From: Phymatolithon calcareum
Lineage: Eukaryota > Rhodophyta > Florideophyceae > Hapalidiales
NCBI GenBank assembly: GCA_977006965.1
Contig: OZ345375.1
Location: 930,001 to 994,000, forward strand
Direction: 5' to 3'
DNA length: 64,000 nt
The notes below the pieces were generated by a model. That model worked only from the letters and a program-made list of their open reading frames with translations, was not told the origin of the DNA and did no database searches. The position numbers and the translations under genes were made by a program. The stretch's first letter is position 1. Each line of letters begins with the position of its first letter. Shown here piece after piece: positions 1 through 11,900 of this stretch.

Positions 1-2
1 AT

Positions 3-815
3 GCGGCTATGGACCGCATTCTACGCGAGGAAAGGCAGTATATCCTCAAGATGTGCAAGAAGATCAAGGCTACTGGCTGTAATGTGGTGTTGATTCAGAA
101 GAGTATTCTCAGGGATGCGACGACGGATTTAAGTTTGCATTTTCTGGGGAAAATGAAAATCATGTGTGTTATTGATATCGAAAGAGATGAGGTTGAGTTT
201 ATTTCGAAGAGTTTGGGCTGCATTCCTGTCGCCGGTATCGAGTCGTTCACGGCGGACAAGTTGGCTAAGGTTGATTTGGTGGAGGAAGTTGATGTTGGGT
301 CGGAAAAAATGATTAAGATGACGGGATGTTCGAAAGCGGCAAAGGAAACGGTGTCCCTCTTGGTACGAGGCTCAAATCAGCTAGTGCTGGATGAGGCTGA
401 ACGCTCGCTTCATGATGCGCTTTGCGTCGTCCGCTCAATCGTACATAAACAGTTTCTAATTCCTGGCGGTGCGGCCCCTGAGACAGAGGTTTCTGTCGCA
501 CTGTCGCGCGCCGCGAAGTCCATGTCTGGAATGCAAGCCTATTGCGTGGAAGCGTTTGCTGAGGCGCTCGACATCGTGCCTTTTACGTTGGCGGAAAATG
601 CAGGTTTGCCACCGGTGGAAATCGTGACGGAGCTTCGTCGACGTCATGCTGCTGGTGAGTCTGGTGCCGGTATCAATGTGAAGAAGGGTGCGGTGACGAA
701 CATTTCTGAAGAAAATGTGGTGATGCCGTTGCTCGTGTTTAGTTCTGCGCTGTCGCTGGCTACGGAATGTGTTCGACAATTGCTTAAGATTGACGATGTA
801 GTGATTACTCGCTAA
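3..815 (+). CDS. CCT4: T-complex protein 1 subunit delta (CCT4), C-terminal part
   Basis: This is the C-terminal half of the delta subunit of the cytosolic chaperonin CCT/TRiC, which folds actin, tubulin and WD40 proteins in an ATP-driven double ring. The reading frame is open to the window edge, so the 5' part of the gene is missing. The first visible Met, at position 9, is internal: the [12 protein letters not shown] stretch aligns with the middle of full-length CCT4. The retained part covers much of the apical domain ([15 protein letters not shown], typical of delta subunits), the returning intermediate domain, and the equatorial domain with [11 protein letters not shown] and the AGINVKKG segment. 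It ends KIDDVVITR, as the family usually does. About 270 of roughly 530 residues are present, with no intron. It converges on the membralin gene. Confidence 0.95.
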   Translation, partial: AAMDRILREERQYILKMCKKIKATGCNVVLIQKSILRDATTDLSLHFLGKMKIMCVIDIERDEVEFISKSLGCIPVAGIESFTADKLAKVDLVEEVDVGSEKMIKMTGCSKAAKETVSLLVRGSNQLVLDEAERSLHDALCVVRSIVHKQFLIPGGAAPETEVSVALSRAAKSMSGMQAYCVEAFAEALDIVPFTLAENAGLPPVEIVTELRRRHAAGESGAGINVKKGAVTNISEENVVMPLLVFSSALSLATECVRQLLKIDDVVITR

Positions 816-1047
816 TTCTAAAACAACTAAACGCCGCTAATGTGCTATCCGTATTGCGATATTGGGATGGACAAGACTTTTAGAGTCCTCGCATACTAGA
901 GGGTGGGTACTGTGATGCAAATAGTTGCAGTTTGTTTGAAAAAACTCTGCTATGTACTAAGTATGTTAAGCGGATGGTACGAGCGGCGTGATGCCAGATA
1001 CATTAAACAAAAAGTTAACACAGGGATATTCATCCTTAGCTACCGAA

Positions 1048-2289
1048 TTATCTCCAAGCGGCGCGTACATTACGATCTCGGCGCAAAAGTGGTAGTTCGC
1101 AATGATTCCACACGGTTAGCGCCGCATGCATCATGAACGAGATGCTCGTCGCTAATGCAAGCCAGCTAAAACCTAGCGGGAAGGAGAAGAAGTACAGATG
1201 AAAGCCTCCAAAGTAGCAGAAGAAAAGACGTGGCAGAAAAAGACGACTCACCCAGTGCCGCGTGCTCCCACTAGCCGCAAACTCGCACAGCCACGCGATG
1301 ATTAACACTGCGAACGCCAGCGCTTGGTCGTCGAAAAACTCAAACAAAAAGAAGAGCATACCAGCAACAATCGGAACAAACACCAGCGCGTCCAATGCAT
1401 AGCGCAGCACAACTGGACCATAGCCCTGTTGCGAGCGCATAATGTACTGCAAATCCATGGTGAGTTTGATCATGCGCAGCTGCACCTCTTTGAGCGTGAA
1501 GGCTACAAGCGCACCGGTGGTGCACATGATGAAGACGGCGGTCATGACAGCACCGCACTTCCACATAATGCGGAAACTTATCTTCGACACTGTGTGCGGT
1601 GCCTCGGTGTTCATTGCCGGGTCTGCATGCCCCAGATTGACGACGCGCCGCGACGACAAGGCTAGAACATACCCCTGTTGCTTCATACGACGGCGCAAAC
1701 GTGCGAATGCATTGACGGCAATGGTATCGTATCCGATGAATTTGGAGAGAATTTTCTGCGCAAACGGGCCGCCAAGACATGGATCATTCGCATGAAGGGC
1801 GACAGTGGCAATGGAAACGTTGAGCTTTGCAAGTGAAATATCGGACAGAAGCAGAAATCCACGCTCGCGTGAAAAGCGGTAGCGCGGTACAACAGCCTTC
1901 CGATCGCGCTGCAGTACTGAAATTTCAATCACTGACGCGCGGCGCAATCGGTCGGGCACAACGGTTGCAAACTCGCGGCCGTGACGCGGCAGACAGCGCG
2001 AGTCGTCGCTATCACCGTGCGCGCGCGAGCCGTTCGACATCGTGAATAGCAGTGGTGAACAGCCGTCGCGACGAACGAAACGGATGTGCAGGGAGAAGAG
2101 CAGTGCCAGCATGGCTATCGCATGAAGGGCAGCGGCGATCTCCAGGGCGGTGACGGTATGTTTGACTATTGAGGATTGAAAGAGAACGCGAGGAGTTGAA
2201 CGAGCCATCATGGAACCCATTAGAGTTTCGTGCAGTTGAACGCGCTGCTGATGGAGTGTGGGCGTGGTTTCGGTTACCGACGTGGCCAT
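1048..2289 (-). CDS. Membralin-family multipass ER membrane protein
   Basis: A 413-residue intronless protein recognised as membralin (TMEM259 family), an ER membrane protein that in animals works with ubiquitin ligases in ER-associated degradation. One hydrophobic segment lies near residues 48-70. A luminal-type region follows to about residue 235. Four or five hydrophobic segments fill the C-terminal half, at about 238-265, 295-318, 322-340 and 350-395. The most diagnostic stretch is near the end: GGFHLYFF, then SWLALATSISFMMHA, then WNHCELP, matching the conserved family block that ends in H-x-E-L-P. The start is the ATG at 2289. The protein ends soon after the conserved block, so it is shorter than animal homologues. 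It faces CCT4 tail to tail. The family assignment is from sequence; the ERAD role is known from animals only. Confidence 0.8.
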   Translation of the reverse strand: MATSVTETTPTLHQQRVQLHETLMGSMMARSTPRVLFQSSIVKHTVTALEIAAALHAIAMLALLFSLHIRFVRRDGCSPLLFTMSNGSRAHGDSDDSRCLPRHGREFATVVPDRLRRASVIEISVLQRDRKAVVPRYRFSRERGFLLLSDISLAKLNVSIATVALHANDPCLGGPFAQKILSKFIGYDTIAVNAFARLRRRMKQQGYVLALSSRRVVNLGHADPAMNTEAPHTVSKISFRIMWKCGAVMTAVFIMCTTGALVAFTLKEVQLRMIKLTMDLQYIMRSQQGYGPVVLRYALDALVFVPIVAGMLFFLFEFFDDQALAFAVLIIAWLCEFAASGSTRHWVSRLFLPRLFFCYFGGFHLYFFSFPLGFSWLALATSISFMMHAALTVWNHCELPLLRRDRNVRAAWR

Positions 2290-3300
2290 GGCAGCGCCTC
2301 AGGTGCTGCTCGGGGTGGGGACGCGGCACCATGCAGGGGGGAGACACGCAGGCAGGAGGCTATTGCGGGCAGAAGGGAATGAAAACAGAACAGAGAGTGG
2401 ATGGGAGAAGTTTGGGAGGGAGGGTGCGAGGGAGGTCTGTACGCGGTGGGACACGCTGGCCACGCTTTCATGCAACGCTCGCTCACCCCCAATGAGATCC
2501 GAGAGCACAGGCGTTCTTCCATCCACCGTGATGTGCCATCATACGTGATGTTATAGAGTGCCATGAAACGGCTTTTCATACTGTGCGCATCTTGAGATTT
2601 TGTACTGAGATCCGCGGGATTGTATCATAGCCCTTCTTTGTGCACTGGCTGCTCGTAGTACAGTATTATAAAAGAGAATATAAAAAAGGGTAAATCAACT
2701 GATCCGAAGCGTCTCGTTTCCGGGGGAGATGAAGCAAGCGGGGAAACATGTACAGTTGCTTCACGCCACATGTGACGATATCGGTCGCTCCATTCACATC
2801 GAGGTCAATGCAGCACACGGAGGAGTGGCTATCGCCCGTCTTGCTTCTGGATCCTCTGTCTGGGAGTCTTTCGAGGCAGCGCAACACAGGCGAGCCAATC
2901 TGACTGAGCCAATCTGCCTGAGCCAATCTGCCTGAGCTATTTTCGACAACCGTCACAATGTTTTTACGTGTCGTACTTGTCCATAAGCACTGGCTGCATA
3001 ATGCAAAGCTCGTGTGAGATATTCTAGAACGCTAGGAATTCTGCTAGGGATGTCCTGCCACGGAGGGTTCTGCTGGGCGTGCAATGTCGGAATGTAAGGC
3101 CGTTAGATGATGAAGGAAAGCAGACTGAGGATCTTGGCAAGGGTGCAAATGCACAGGTTCCCCGTATCTGTCAGGGTCAGATGGCTTAATCAAAATGAAG
3201 AAAAAGAGAACCTTGACGTTACTCACACCAATAAGGATCACTGTGATATTCCTCGCAAGCGAAACGGTCTGCATCGAGAAGAAGACTACTACATCTGCAT
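2290..3300. other. Non-coding interval upstream of membralin
   Basis: About 1 kb with no gene I can support. The part next to the membralin start is G-rich (around 2330-2450) and probably holds its promoter. The rest is A+T-rich with only short overlapping frames. Around 3100-3300 the sequence leads into the tandem repeat. Confidence 0.5.
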
Positions 3301-4045
3301 AGTTCGTGGGAATCATGGATTCTGCCTTGTCGTAATGTGCTGCAATTTTGAAGGATATCGACACAACGAGAGCTCATCAGCAATATTTCCCCGCTTCATT
3401 GTAGGGTTCTTGTAATGGCAAGAGTTGTACTCCTGCATCCCCCATGGGAGAAGACTGTCACCTTCTGGTAGTTTGGTAGAACATGGATAGTTCGTGGGAA
3501 TCGTGGATTCTGCTTTGTCGTAATGTGCTGCAATTTTGAAGGATATCGACATAACGAGAGCTCATTAGGAATTTTTCCCCGCTTCATTGTAGGGTTCTTG
3601 TAATGGCAAGAGTTCTGCTCCTGCCTCCCCCGTGGCAGAAGACTATTCTGGTAGTTTGGTAGAACATGGATAGTTCGTAGGAATCGTGGATTCTGCCTTG
3701 TCGTAATGTGCTGCATTTTTGAAGGATATCGACACAACTAGAGATCATCAGGAATTTTTCCCCGCTTCATTACAGGGTTCTTGTAATGGCAGATCTGTGC
3801 TCCTGACTCCCCCATGGGAGAAGATTATCACCTTCTGGTAGTTTTGTATAACATGGATAGTTTGTTGGAATCGTGGATTCTGCCTTGTCGTAATGTGCTG
3901 CAATTTTGAAGGATATCGACACAACGAGAGCTCATCAGGAATTTTTCCCCGCTTCATTACAGGGTTCTTGTAATGGCAAGAGTTGTGCTCCTGCTTCCCC
4001 TATGGGAGAAGACTGTGCACCTTCTGGTTGTTTTGTACTACATGG
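3301..4045 (+). repeat. Tandem repeat, about 4 copies of a 183-188 bp unit
   Basis: Direct repeat whose copies begin at about 3301, 3489, 3672 and 3859, so spacing is 188, 183 and 187 bp. Each copy carries, in order, GTTCGTGGGAATCGTGGATT, a GTAATGTGCTGCAATTTTGA block, GAAGGATATCGACA, TTTTTCCCCGCTTCATT, GTTCTTGTAATGGCA and a CTCCTG...GGGAGAAGA block. Copies differ by scattered substitutions and small indels. Short frames across it on the minus strand are repetitive and not believable genes. The last copy runs into the 3' end of the (AAG)n-tailed repeat that follows. A single copy of part of the unit recurs at 59.6-59.8 kb. Confidence 0.9.
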
Positions 4046-4320
4046 ATTCCACCATGACTGGTGTGCCGCAATGCTCGAGGACGCTGGGAGAGAGATCAGA
4101 AGGAGATACAAGAAGCTAACGAGATGACCAGCTACAATGAGCATCCTGAATTGTTTCCAGCCCAGGGCATCCCTTTGAAAAAAGTCTGCACTTTGTCCAG
4201 CTTTGAGCTGTTGTGACATCAAGTACCACTCGTATCTGTTAAAGTCTACTGTAGCTGTAAGGATGTGGAGTTGTTCCAGGACAACTTCGAAAACCTGCAA
4301 TAAAGAAGAAGAAGAAGACA
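3930..4320 (+). mobile_element. Retroposon-like 3' end with (AAG)n tail, copy 1
   Basis: This stretch matches 59620-60048 over most of its length. Shared blocks include GTGTGCCGCAATGCTC, AACGAGATGACCAGCTAC and TACCACTCGTATCTGTTAAA. Both copies end in a small hairpin (GTTGT...ACAAC here), then AAACCTGCAATAAAGAAG and a run of AAG triplets. A 3' hairpin followed by a microsatellite-like tail is typical of some LINE and SINE families. No coding region belonging to it is visible, so whether it is a SINE or a truncated LINE tail is open. Confidence 0.7.
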
Positions 4321-5992
4321 AGACGGCAACTTTTAAGACCGATTGGCTTCAGTATCCCAATCGATCGAAATATTGGGCATTCTTCCAAACGATTGTTGCA
4401 GTTTTAGATGATGGGAGTGGAAACTAGATAGGCGTTCCACGCTTTGAGAGAAAGAACAAGCGAATGACTTGTTGTCGATCCGTGCATATTTCGGGTACTA
4501 TGCAAAATAAAATTCTCCACGTTCTTGGGAAAGTGGTGGAATGATTGCATATAGGCCCGATCTATCAAAGAAAACATGTCGAAATTCGCCGAGCCATTCA
4601 GTGGCAATCACACTGACTATCGACTGTGTGGTCCAATCCATCGCAGAGCTCATTTATAAAGTCGATTCTCTCTTGCTATCTGATACTGGAATTTGGTATG
4701 CATCGTGGTATCCTATTCGCGGTTTACTTCAAGCGGCTCTCAAGCACCTTAACCTTGCAGATGCGGTAGAATTAAATGATACTTGCTGTCGTCCTAGGAG
4801 TATTCCTACGGTGAATGCGTAATAGGGACATACGATTGGATGCTTAGTATCATGCATCAGGACTGGAAATGAGTTTGAGCTCAATCCATGAGAATGAGAA
4901 TGTTGCAGAGGATCATAAGCCGGGCGCAAGCACAGGCTTGAATTGTGCGCATAGTGCATTGTGCAGTTGTTGGCATTTAGTTTTTTGTAGCTGATCATTT
5001 GGGTGTACCGTGCTTGACGTGCCTAGCTCGGTCATTACGCCTTTATGTCAAAAAGTACGCTCTGTTTATATGGCTGCTTGGAAATGTAGGTTTCATCAGG
5101 TCGAAAGGGATGATTCATGTTTCTGTGTCACGTGCCCTCTGAATAAATTCTATATCTCCCGATTACTCGAACAAAAATTAGCGGTGGGCTTGATGGCCAT
5201 GGAAAGATGGGGGTTGGACTTTCAAATCGCTACCAGTGGGGATGCCATCTCTCCAGGTCCAGCCGCATATAAGATGCTTTCGAAAGTTTTCCATATGCAG
5301 AAAAGGTGAAAACGTATCGCGAGTTTACAGAAGACTTCCCTCCGTTCTCACATTGCCCGCGAATGTCTAGGAAATCCGCCCGTCATCCACCCCTGGTGTC
5401 TGGATACTTGGGGGCTTTTCGTTTGTCAGTTTCGGGCTTGGACTTCGGGTTTTACTGATGGCGCATGATACACTCTCACCTTGTCTGCATATGGATGACT
5501 CATCACATTGTAGAGGAAGTCAGATCCTTTGGTGGCCCTGGTGTTTCGATACCTGGGTCCATCTTGTTCGCCAATGTTTGACTTCATATTTTGAGTACAC
5601 ACTTTGTTCCTTCCACGGACCTTCTTTGCATCGTGCGGTAAAAACTGGAGAGCGAATTGCCCAGTCCTTTGCGGGCCTTCTGCAGGTTTACGCCGTTACG
5701 TCACGCAAAAGCTGTCCTGTTCAGGGGGGACTGGGCCAGCCGATAGTCTTCACCCGAACCCACATCCACTTTGAATTCAGACCGGTACGTACGGCCATCT
5801 ATACAGCCGGAAGCACGGAAAGAGTTCTATGACAAAAATGCATGGAGAGTAAAAATAGGATTCATTTTTGTGCCCACTTTGCAACGTGGCAAGAACCGTG
5901 TTTTCCGGGATCGCGCTCTCGTTCTACTGAAGCACCATCGAACCTTGTCGGGAGGCGCTCTCATCGCCGCAGCCGCGGTGCCCGACGGCGTC
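4321..5992. other. Non-coding interval upstream of the BLTP1-like gene
   Basis: About 1.7 kb with several open frames of 70-125 codons on both strands. None has a recognisable motif or protein-like composition. The frame of the downstream giant gene stays open back to 5771, but only through a TTG; its first convincing ATG is at 5993. The region just before it probably holds that gene's promoter and 5' UTR. Confidence 0.5.
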
Positions 5993-8900
5993 ATGCCCGC
6001 CTCCGACGTCGGCTTTGCGCTCGCCGTATTCGGTTTTGTTGCCTGGGTTGCTGCGCTAACGCTATTTTTGCCGCGCGCCCTCGCCCGCGGCGTTGCTTTT
6101 CTCGCCAACCGTTATCTGGCCAGAAAGGCACATTTGTCCATTAGCGCCTTATACCTTTATCCGCTTGCCGGTCGCTTTGTTGCGCATCGTATTGTATTCG
6201 CGGATGCAGATGCTGCTATCTCGGTCGCTGAGTTGGTTGTCGTCTGGCGTTGGTGGCGCCGCGGTCGTCTTACCGCTTTCGACGATGGCACATCGGCGGT
6301 TTCTAGTCTTGCTGATGAATCGACATGTGCATCTTGGTTTTCTTGTTGGCGACCGATTGTCGATGCTCTGCGCGCATGCGTCAACTCGGCCTCGCCTCTC
6401 CGTGATGAGGGTCCTGCTCCTCTGCTGTCGTTCACGTGCTCTGGACTGCGCGTGCGGCTCATAAGTATGAAAGCTAATTACGATTTGCTAGAAAGACTGC
6501 GCGCATTCGCTTCCGGGGACCTTGATGATGATTTTGTTCAGCCGCTGCCAACTCCGCTTGACGACTCGCAACCCGGAAAGACGATGATCGATCATATGCT
6601 AGAGTATTCGTCTCTCAAAGTACACTCTGGTGCGCTTTATGTGTGCGACCCTGGGAGCTCATCGCTTGCGCGCGTTCTCTTTAGCACTGCAAAAATTCGG
6701 TATCGTCACGGTCGACCGAGATCATCTCTCGATTTATTCAGGTTTACTCTGTCTTTCCGCATCACCGAGCTTCACATCAGCGTCGCGGAAAAAGAAATTT
6801 TGCGTGGCCTCAGCATGCATGACCCTCCAGACGCAGGCGTGTCTGAGCAGGATTCTTTAGAACCTGAAGATCAATCCTGTTGGTCGTGGTGCGTAAACTG
6901 TGCGAGAGCTGCAGCTTGCATGAGCCGTTCAGAACGCTCCCGCAACGGGAACCAATCGCGGGATAATTGTGCCTGTTTCGGTCGAGGCTTTTCTCGCTTT
7001 TCGCGCGCGAAACACGACTTGCAATGCATCGATATTGTCCATGCGTCCGAAGCGATTATCGAGTATATTTGCGATCAACCTGGGCCTGACATTCCGCTTC
7101 TCGACATTTCGAATGGCGATTCTGAAGATGCTCCTCTACCACCAGAGTTACGCACCAGTGTTGAGTTGCATGGTGCTTCCATTTCGTACCAGGCGAAAGC
7201 AATTTCGTGCTTGCAGGACGTTCAAGAACGTCTATTTCCGAGACTCTTTGACCTCACACGTGTTGCCGAGGACTTTCAGGGGCGCATGCGACGCAGAGTA
7301 CCGCACAGTTTCGTCCTTGAAATAGTTGCCCTAGCCAAGATTGATCCTGAGCATGCGGACGATGCGGGCGGCGGACCTGCGAACAAAATTCCGCTGGTTT
7401 CAACTCCGTATATGCCGAGGGAGAACACCTGGCGGCTTTTAAAGATGTTGGGTGTCAAACGGGGCCCAGGCGATGACGGTCTTCCAGAGAGTTCAATTGC
7501 TATTTACAGCGAAAAGGTATCTGTACATACCGAGATTCCTTATAAGCTGGGTGACCCTCTGAATGTTCGCGCTGATCTCCCCGATGTACAGCTTGTTCTT
7601 GAGGGAATCGTTGATGCTCCGGTTTGTACAGCTGATGCCGTAAATGTGTTGTATCAGATCAAGTTTCCGAAAGTATGGAATCATGTTCACAAGTCTCGTT
7701 GTGATTGTACAGTCTATTCCGGTGAATTCACTTACATGCCGGATCTTATTCGCTGTATCGATGATCTCGCGGCGGCAATTGATCAGCAAAGTCGTAAACC
7801 AGAAGATGTTCGCTACTTTGTTCCCAACGCATTTTCTGTGTCTATCAATGCTGTTGAAGGTTTCTCCGTTCGGCTGGCGGCAAGTAGGGGAAACGCGTGG
7901 GCGGATGTGTACAAGGGTCTCTCCGATGACTTTGGAATGGCTGTGTTGAAAGGGGAGACCGCAACTTTCTCCTTGGATTTGAATGCCGGTCTCGAGTATC
8001 AACCGTCTGTCATTCCCGTGCAATGGCGGCTGCATATCCCAAAACCATCTTTGTTTTTGGCATTGCCCTGCCCACAACCAAGTGATGACCCTTTCATAGA
8101 TCCAGATTACGACGATGAAGGCGAGCAACACGTTGTGCTTAATGCGAGCGGACACGAAAATCTGACTTTTGCGCAGCGCGTTCGACTGCTTATTGAAGGG
8201 ACAAACGCCGAAAATGCAGAGTCAACAGCACAGAAGTCTGGTATTGGAGTCCGTTCGAAAAACAGACAGTCGCGGCCTCGGGTCACTAGGCGAGACCATG
8301 AGCAGGTGCTCATCAGAATTATTGAAGTGGGGGGCGAATGTGTAATACAAGGGCGTGTCACTACGCACGATAAGCTATATGCGGACGGGATCAATCGGAA
8401 CCGCGTAATGATACGACTAAGCGGACTTGCTTTCGATCTTAACCCTCATCATTTGCAACATCTCTTGAATGTTATCTCCAACTGCTCGTCACTCACAAAC
8501 CACACATTGACCGCAGAGGAGAAGCATCGAATTGATATAAGACGAAAATCTCTTGCGCATAAGGTTGTCGCCGATGCGCGCGTTCCCACTTTTGAGGAAT
8601 GCATCATTCTAGGTACAGAAGGTGGAATTTCTCTCGCGACAAGTGCGTATCATGCAGGAGACAAAGCTCCTCCTGCTACTGCAATGGATGATGCAGCAAG
8701 CATCGACTTGGAGATTGACGGTGGTTGCCTAATGCTGCACAATTTACCCAATGCCCTGTGTTCGTTTGCAGCACACCCTAGCCAAGTATGTTCCATTGCT
8801 GTGGGGCATGCCTCATTCGCTTTGACTGGAAATCACAAAGAAGTCGTGGCTCGATTTTCGCCGCTTTCTGAAGCAGCACCCATCAGAATTTATCCCGGTC

Positions 8901-11900
8901 AGCCTAGGGAGCTGAAGTCGAACATTTTTCGAAGAGCACAGAACAGGCCGACGAAGACCAATTTGCTTGCCAAATATCCGCAGATCGCTCTGTCGGAGTT
9001 TATGCTAACGCGACAAGTCCTGTTCAATAAGCAGCTTGGCGCATACTATGCCAATTTAGAGGTTGGTGTGGCGAAGATTGAAGGATGCATACAAGAGACA
9101 ACATTGATGTCGATCATAGGGTTTGTGAAAAGCGTTTCCATTCGTCCGGCATACGACGAAGCTCCTGTTGTCGAGGCCCTTGTTGGCGTACAGACAGTCC
9201 AAGTTCGTATTGGGCGCACCGATATTTTAATTCTTTGTGGGTCACGAACGACTGCTTCTAGAGAAGACAATACAGCCGGTCACCAGAAATCATCAGACGG
9301 CGTAAGGCCTGCAACTACAGCTCGCGGGTCAACTAGAAAGCGGCAGCGCTCTTTCGTGGGAACAGTACCAGTTTCGGTGGCTGGCGTTGCGCAGTTTAGA
9401 CTGCGAGACGGATTGCGATTGTGTATGTCAAATTTTGCAACCAGCGATTATCTTTCAAGGACCGGGGTTACTGTACCCGATCTCTCTGTGCAGCTGTTTA
9501 CCCCTTGGGGAGGTGGCAGGACAACACCTTGGATTGATGAACCCACACTTCGCGCCCAAGTATCTCACTCTAGTGCAATTAAGGCGTGGAGGCAAGTTGG
9601 TGTGCAGCAGGGCCGAGCTGTCATGCACAGGGCCGGTGTTTTTGAACATTTCGTGATGCGATTGATCTGGGAATCGCACCCGTCTTTGTGGAGTGATACC
9701 GTGTATATGCTTCAAAGATCTCGTTTGGCACTCGCTGATAGATACTCTCGCCGTATTGCCCATTTATGGGAAGCGCCGGAGCCGACAAGAAACAGTGGCG
9801 TTGCCGAAGATCCTCCGACGGTTCTTGAGTCCTACAACTTGAAATGGTGGGAGTTTCTTGATTGCGTCGCACGCAGGGAAAGAAGCGCGCAACAAAGTCC
9901 ACCTACCGAAAATAATTTGAGACGGGATGTGGTCTCGGTGTTTATCTTGTCAAACATGTCATTATCCATTGGACCAGAAGCGTTAGAGCTTGCATACTAC
10001 ATGGCGACGAATATTCGATCTGCACATGAAGAACGACGTCGGTCGGCAAGAGAAAATGCTAGCGATCTTATTGAAGTCTGGCGCGATTTAAACACACATT
10101 CTGCACAAAGCGAAGACCATGACCGTCTTCGAGGAGAACATCGAACTCCTCGGGTGCATGGGACTACAGTGAACCTTAATTTGTTTGTTTCTAGTGCCTC
10201 TGTTTATCTTATCTGTCCGTTTCTCGCTGAGGATGTAATGGACCGCACAAGAGTTGGACCTGTCATCATTCGTGATGAACGCGTATGTGCAAGCTTCCCG
10301 CAGGGTCTGCAGCTCAGTTATCGATGGAGGAGTCAAAGAGGTGCGACCGGAGTACCTTCTCCTGTGGAGGATGTAAGTGCTGGTCCTACCTCCCCGTCGT
10401 ACAGTCTTTCTCTTCGACAAAGCGCTTTTGTCGTTGTTCCTCTTATTCTTGTGCAAAGTTCAGTTCAGCAAATGGCATCTGTTTCAAATTTTCGGGGGCG
10501 GTTAGCCGATTCAGTCACATTTAAGCGGAAGAGAAGGATTGGAGGAGATTTGGCGGAAGAAACTCACCGAGGAAGTCACCGTACATTCGATGTTTCCGTC
10601 TCTTCATGCAGTCTGGGAAAACCAGGAAGTGATCTAGCGTCGTACTCTGAGCTTGGCCGGGTTCTTTCTATTTATGGTCTCATGCTTCGTGCTCTGAGTT
10701 TGGACCTGAATGCTACTTTTCGATGGCACCACGAGCGGCGGGATGCTGTATGTGACGCTGTCTTCGCCGTTCCTTTCTCCGTATTGGAAAAATTGTCGCC
10801 AGCACAGATTCAAGTTGTTTGCTTCGGTCGGCAAGTTTTGTTCTTGAAGTCTGATCGATACATTCCACAAGGCACAACCGATGGTACGGGGAAGAACTCA
10901 TTCCGGGCATCTGAGGATCTGGAAACAAATATGGTATCGATCGCTCGATCGACCAAATCAAGATCCGCGAGCCATCCATACACTGGAGCGAATGACTGCG
11001 CAGCGTGTTCCGTCGCCGTGCGAGCTGGAATTGATGAGTTTTCCGTGGCGCTCTGTGACCGTGAGGCCTTTGTCATTTCGAAGTTTGCTGGCGAAGGTCA
11101 ATTTGAAACAGCTCAAGGCTCACGATTTCCTCTTCAAGAACCGCCCCTTGGGAAATTTAGTGTTGGGTCCGTCACGATATCTCTGCGCGATGATGTTGCC
11201 GATTCTGGATTGCGAGCGGTATCTGCCGTTGCATCTTACATTCGTTTTGCAGCTTTATACATTCCTATGCTCAGCTATGAAGTTGACGTGCAGACACAGG
11301 AGAATGTGCAGCGTCGTTCTCTTCCTACGCGAAGTCGTGGGGACTCTGAGGAATGGCGAACTGTAACTCCGCAAACACCAGCAGCAACTGGCGCTGTAAA
11401 TGATGATTCTGTGGATGTGCCAAAGCGAAGCCGATACTCAGTCCGAAATCCTAATCGTTTTAAGCTTCGCCGGAATGTGCCATCTCAAGAATCGCCACAA
11501 GATGTCCTCAGACATGTGAGATCCTCTCCGTCGTGGACGCCTCGCGTCCCACGCACTAGGCGTGGGCCTACAGATGAGTTATCGGTAGGACAGGGGCAAT
11601 CATCAGTCGGATCGGCAGACTACAGAAATCCGGATGATGAGTCTCGGGAAGAGACAAGTCATCGTCAATCTACTTCTAAGCGAAGATCTGGGCGATCAAA
11701 TTTCTATTCGTCATCAATAACCTGGCGCGGGGAGAAAAGAGGTCAACGACGGTCAAATGACGCATCGGAACAACCGTCTCAGGTGCAGCACGTCGATGGG
11801 CAACTTCAAAACTTGTACGAACAGTCTGTTGAACTCGGCCCTGGGTTGAAAAACGTTTTCCAAATATATCAAGCTCCGCGTGGTGCGGAATCGTCCTCTC

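Noticed and set aside
3044-3957. Minus-strand frames MSISFKIAAHYDKAE and similar
   Set aside because: They are repeated translations of the tandem repeat, not genes.
3301-4045. CRISPR-like array
   Set aside because: Whole 185-bp units repeat with no short repeat/unique spacer pattern, and the genome is eukaryotic.
5771-5992. Upstream extension of the giant lipid-transfer gene
   Set aside because: Begins with TTG and encodes Arg-rich text unlike the family; the ATG at 5993 starts right before the membrane anchor.
7493-8155. 220-codon minus-strand open frame
   Set aside because: Lies wholly inside the BLTP1-like gene and has no motif; it is an antisense shadow. The same holds for 12160-12894 and 15456-16040.
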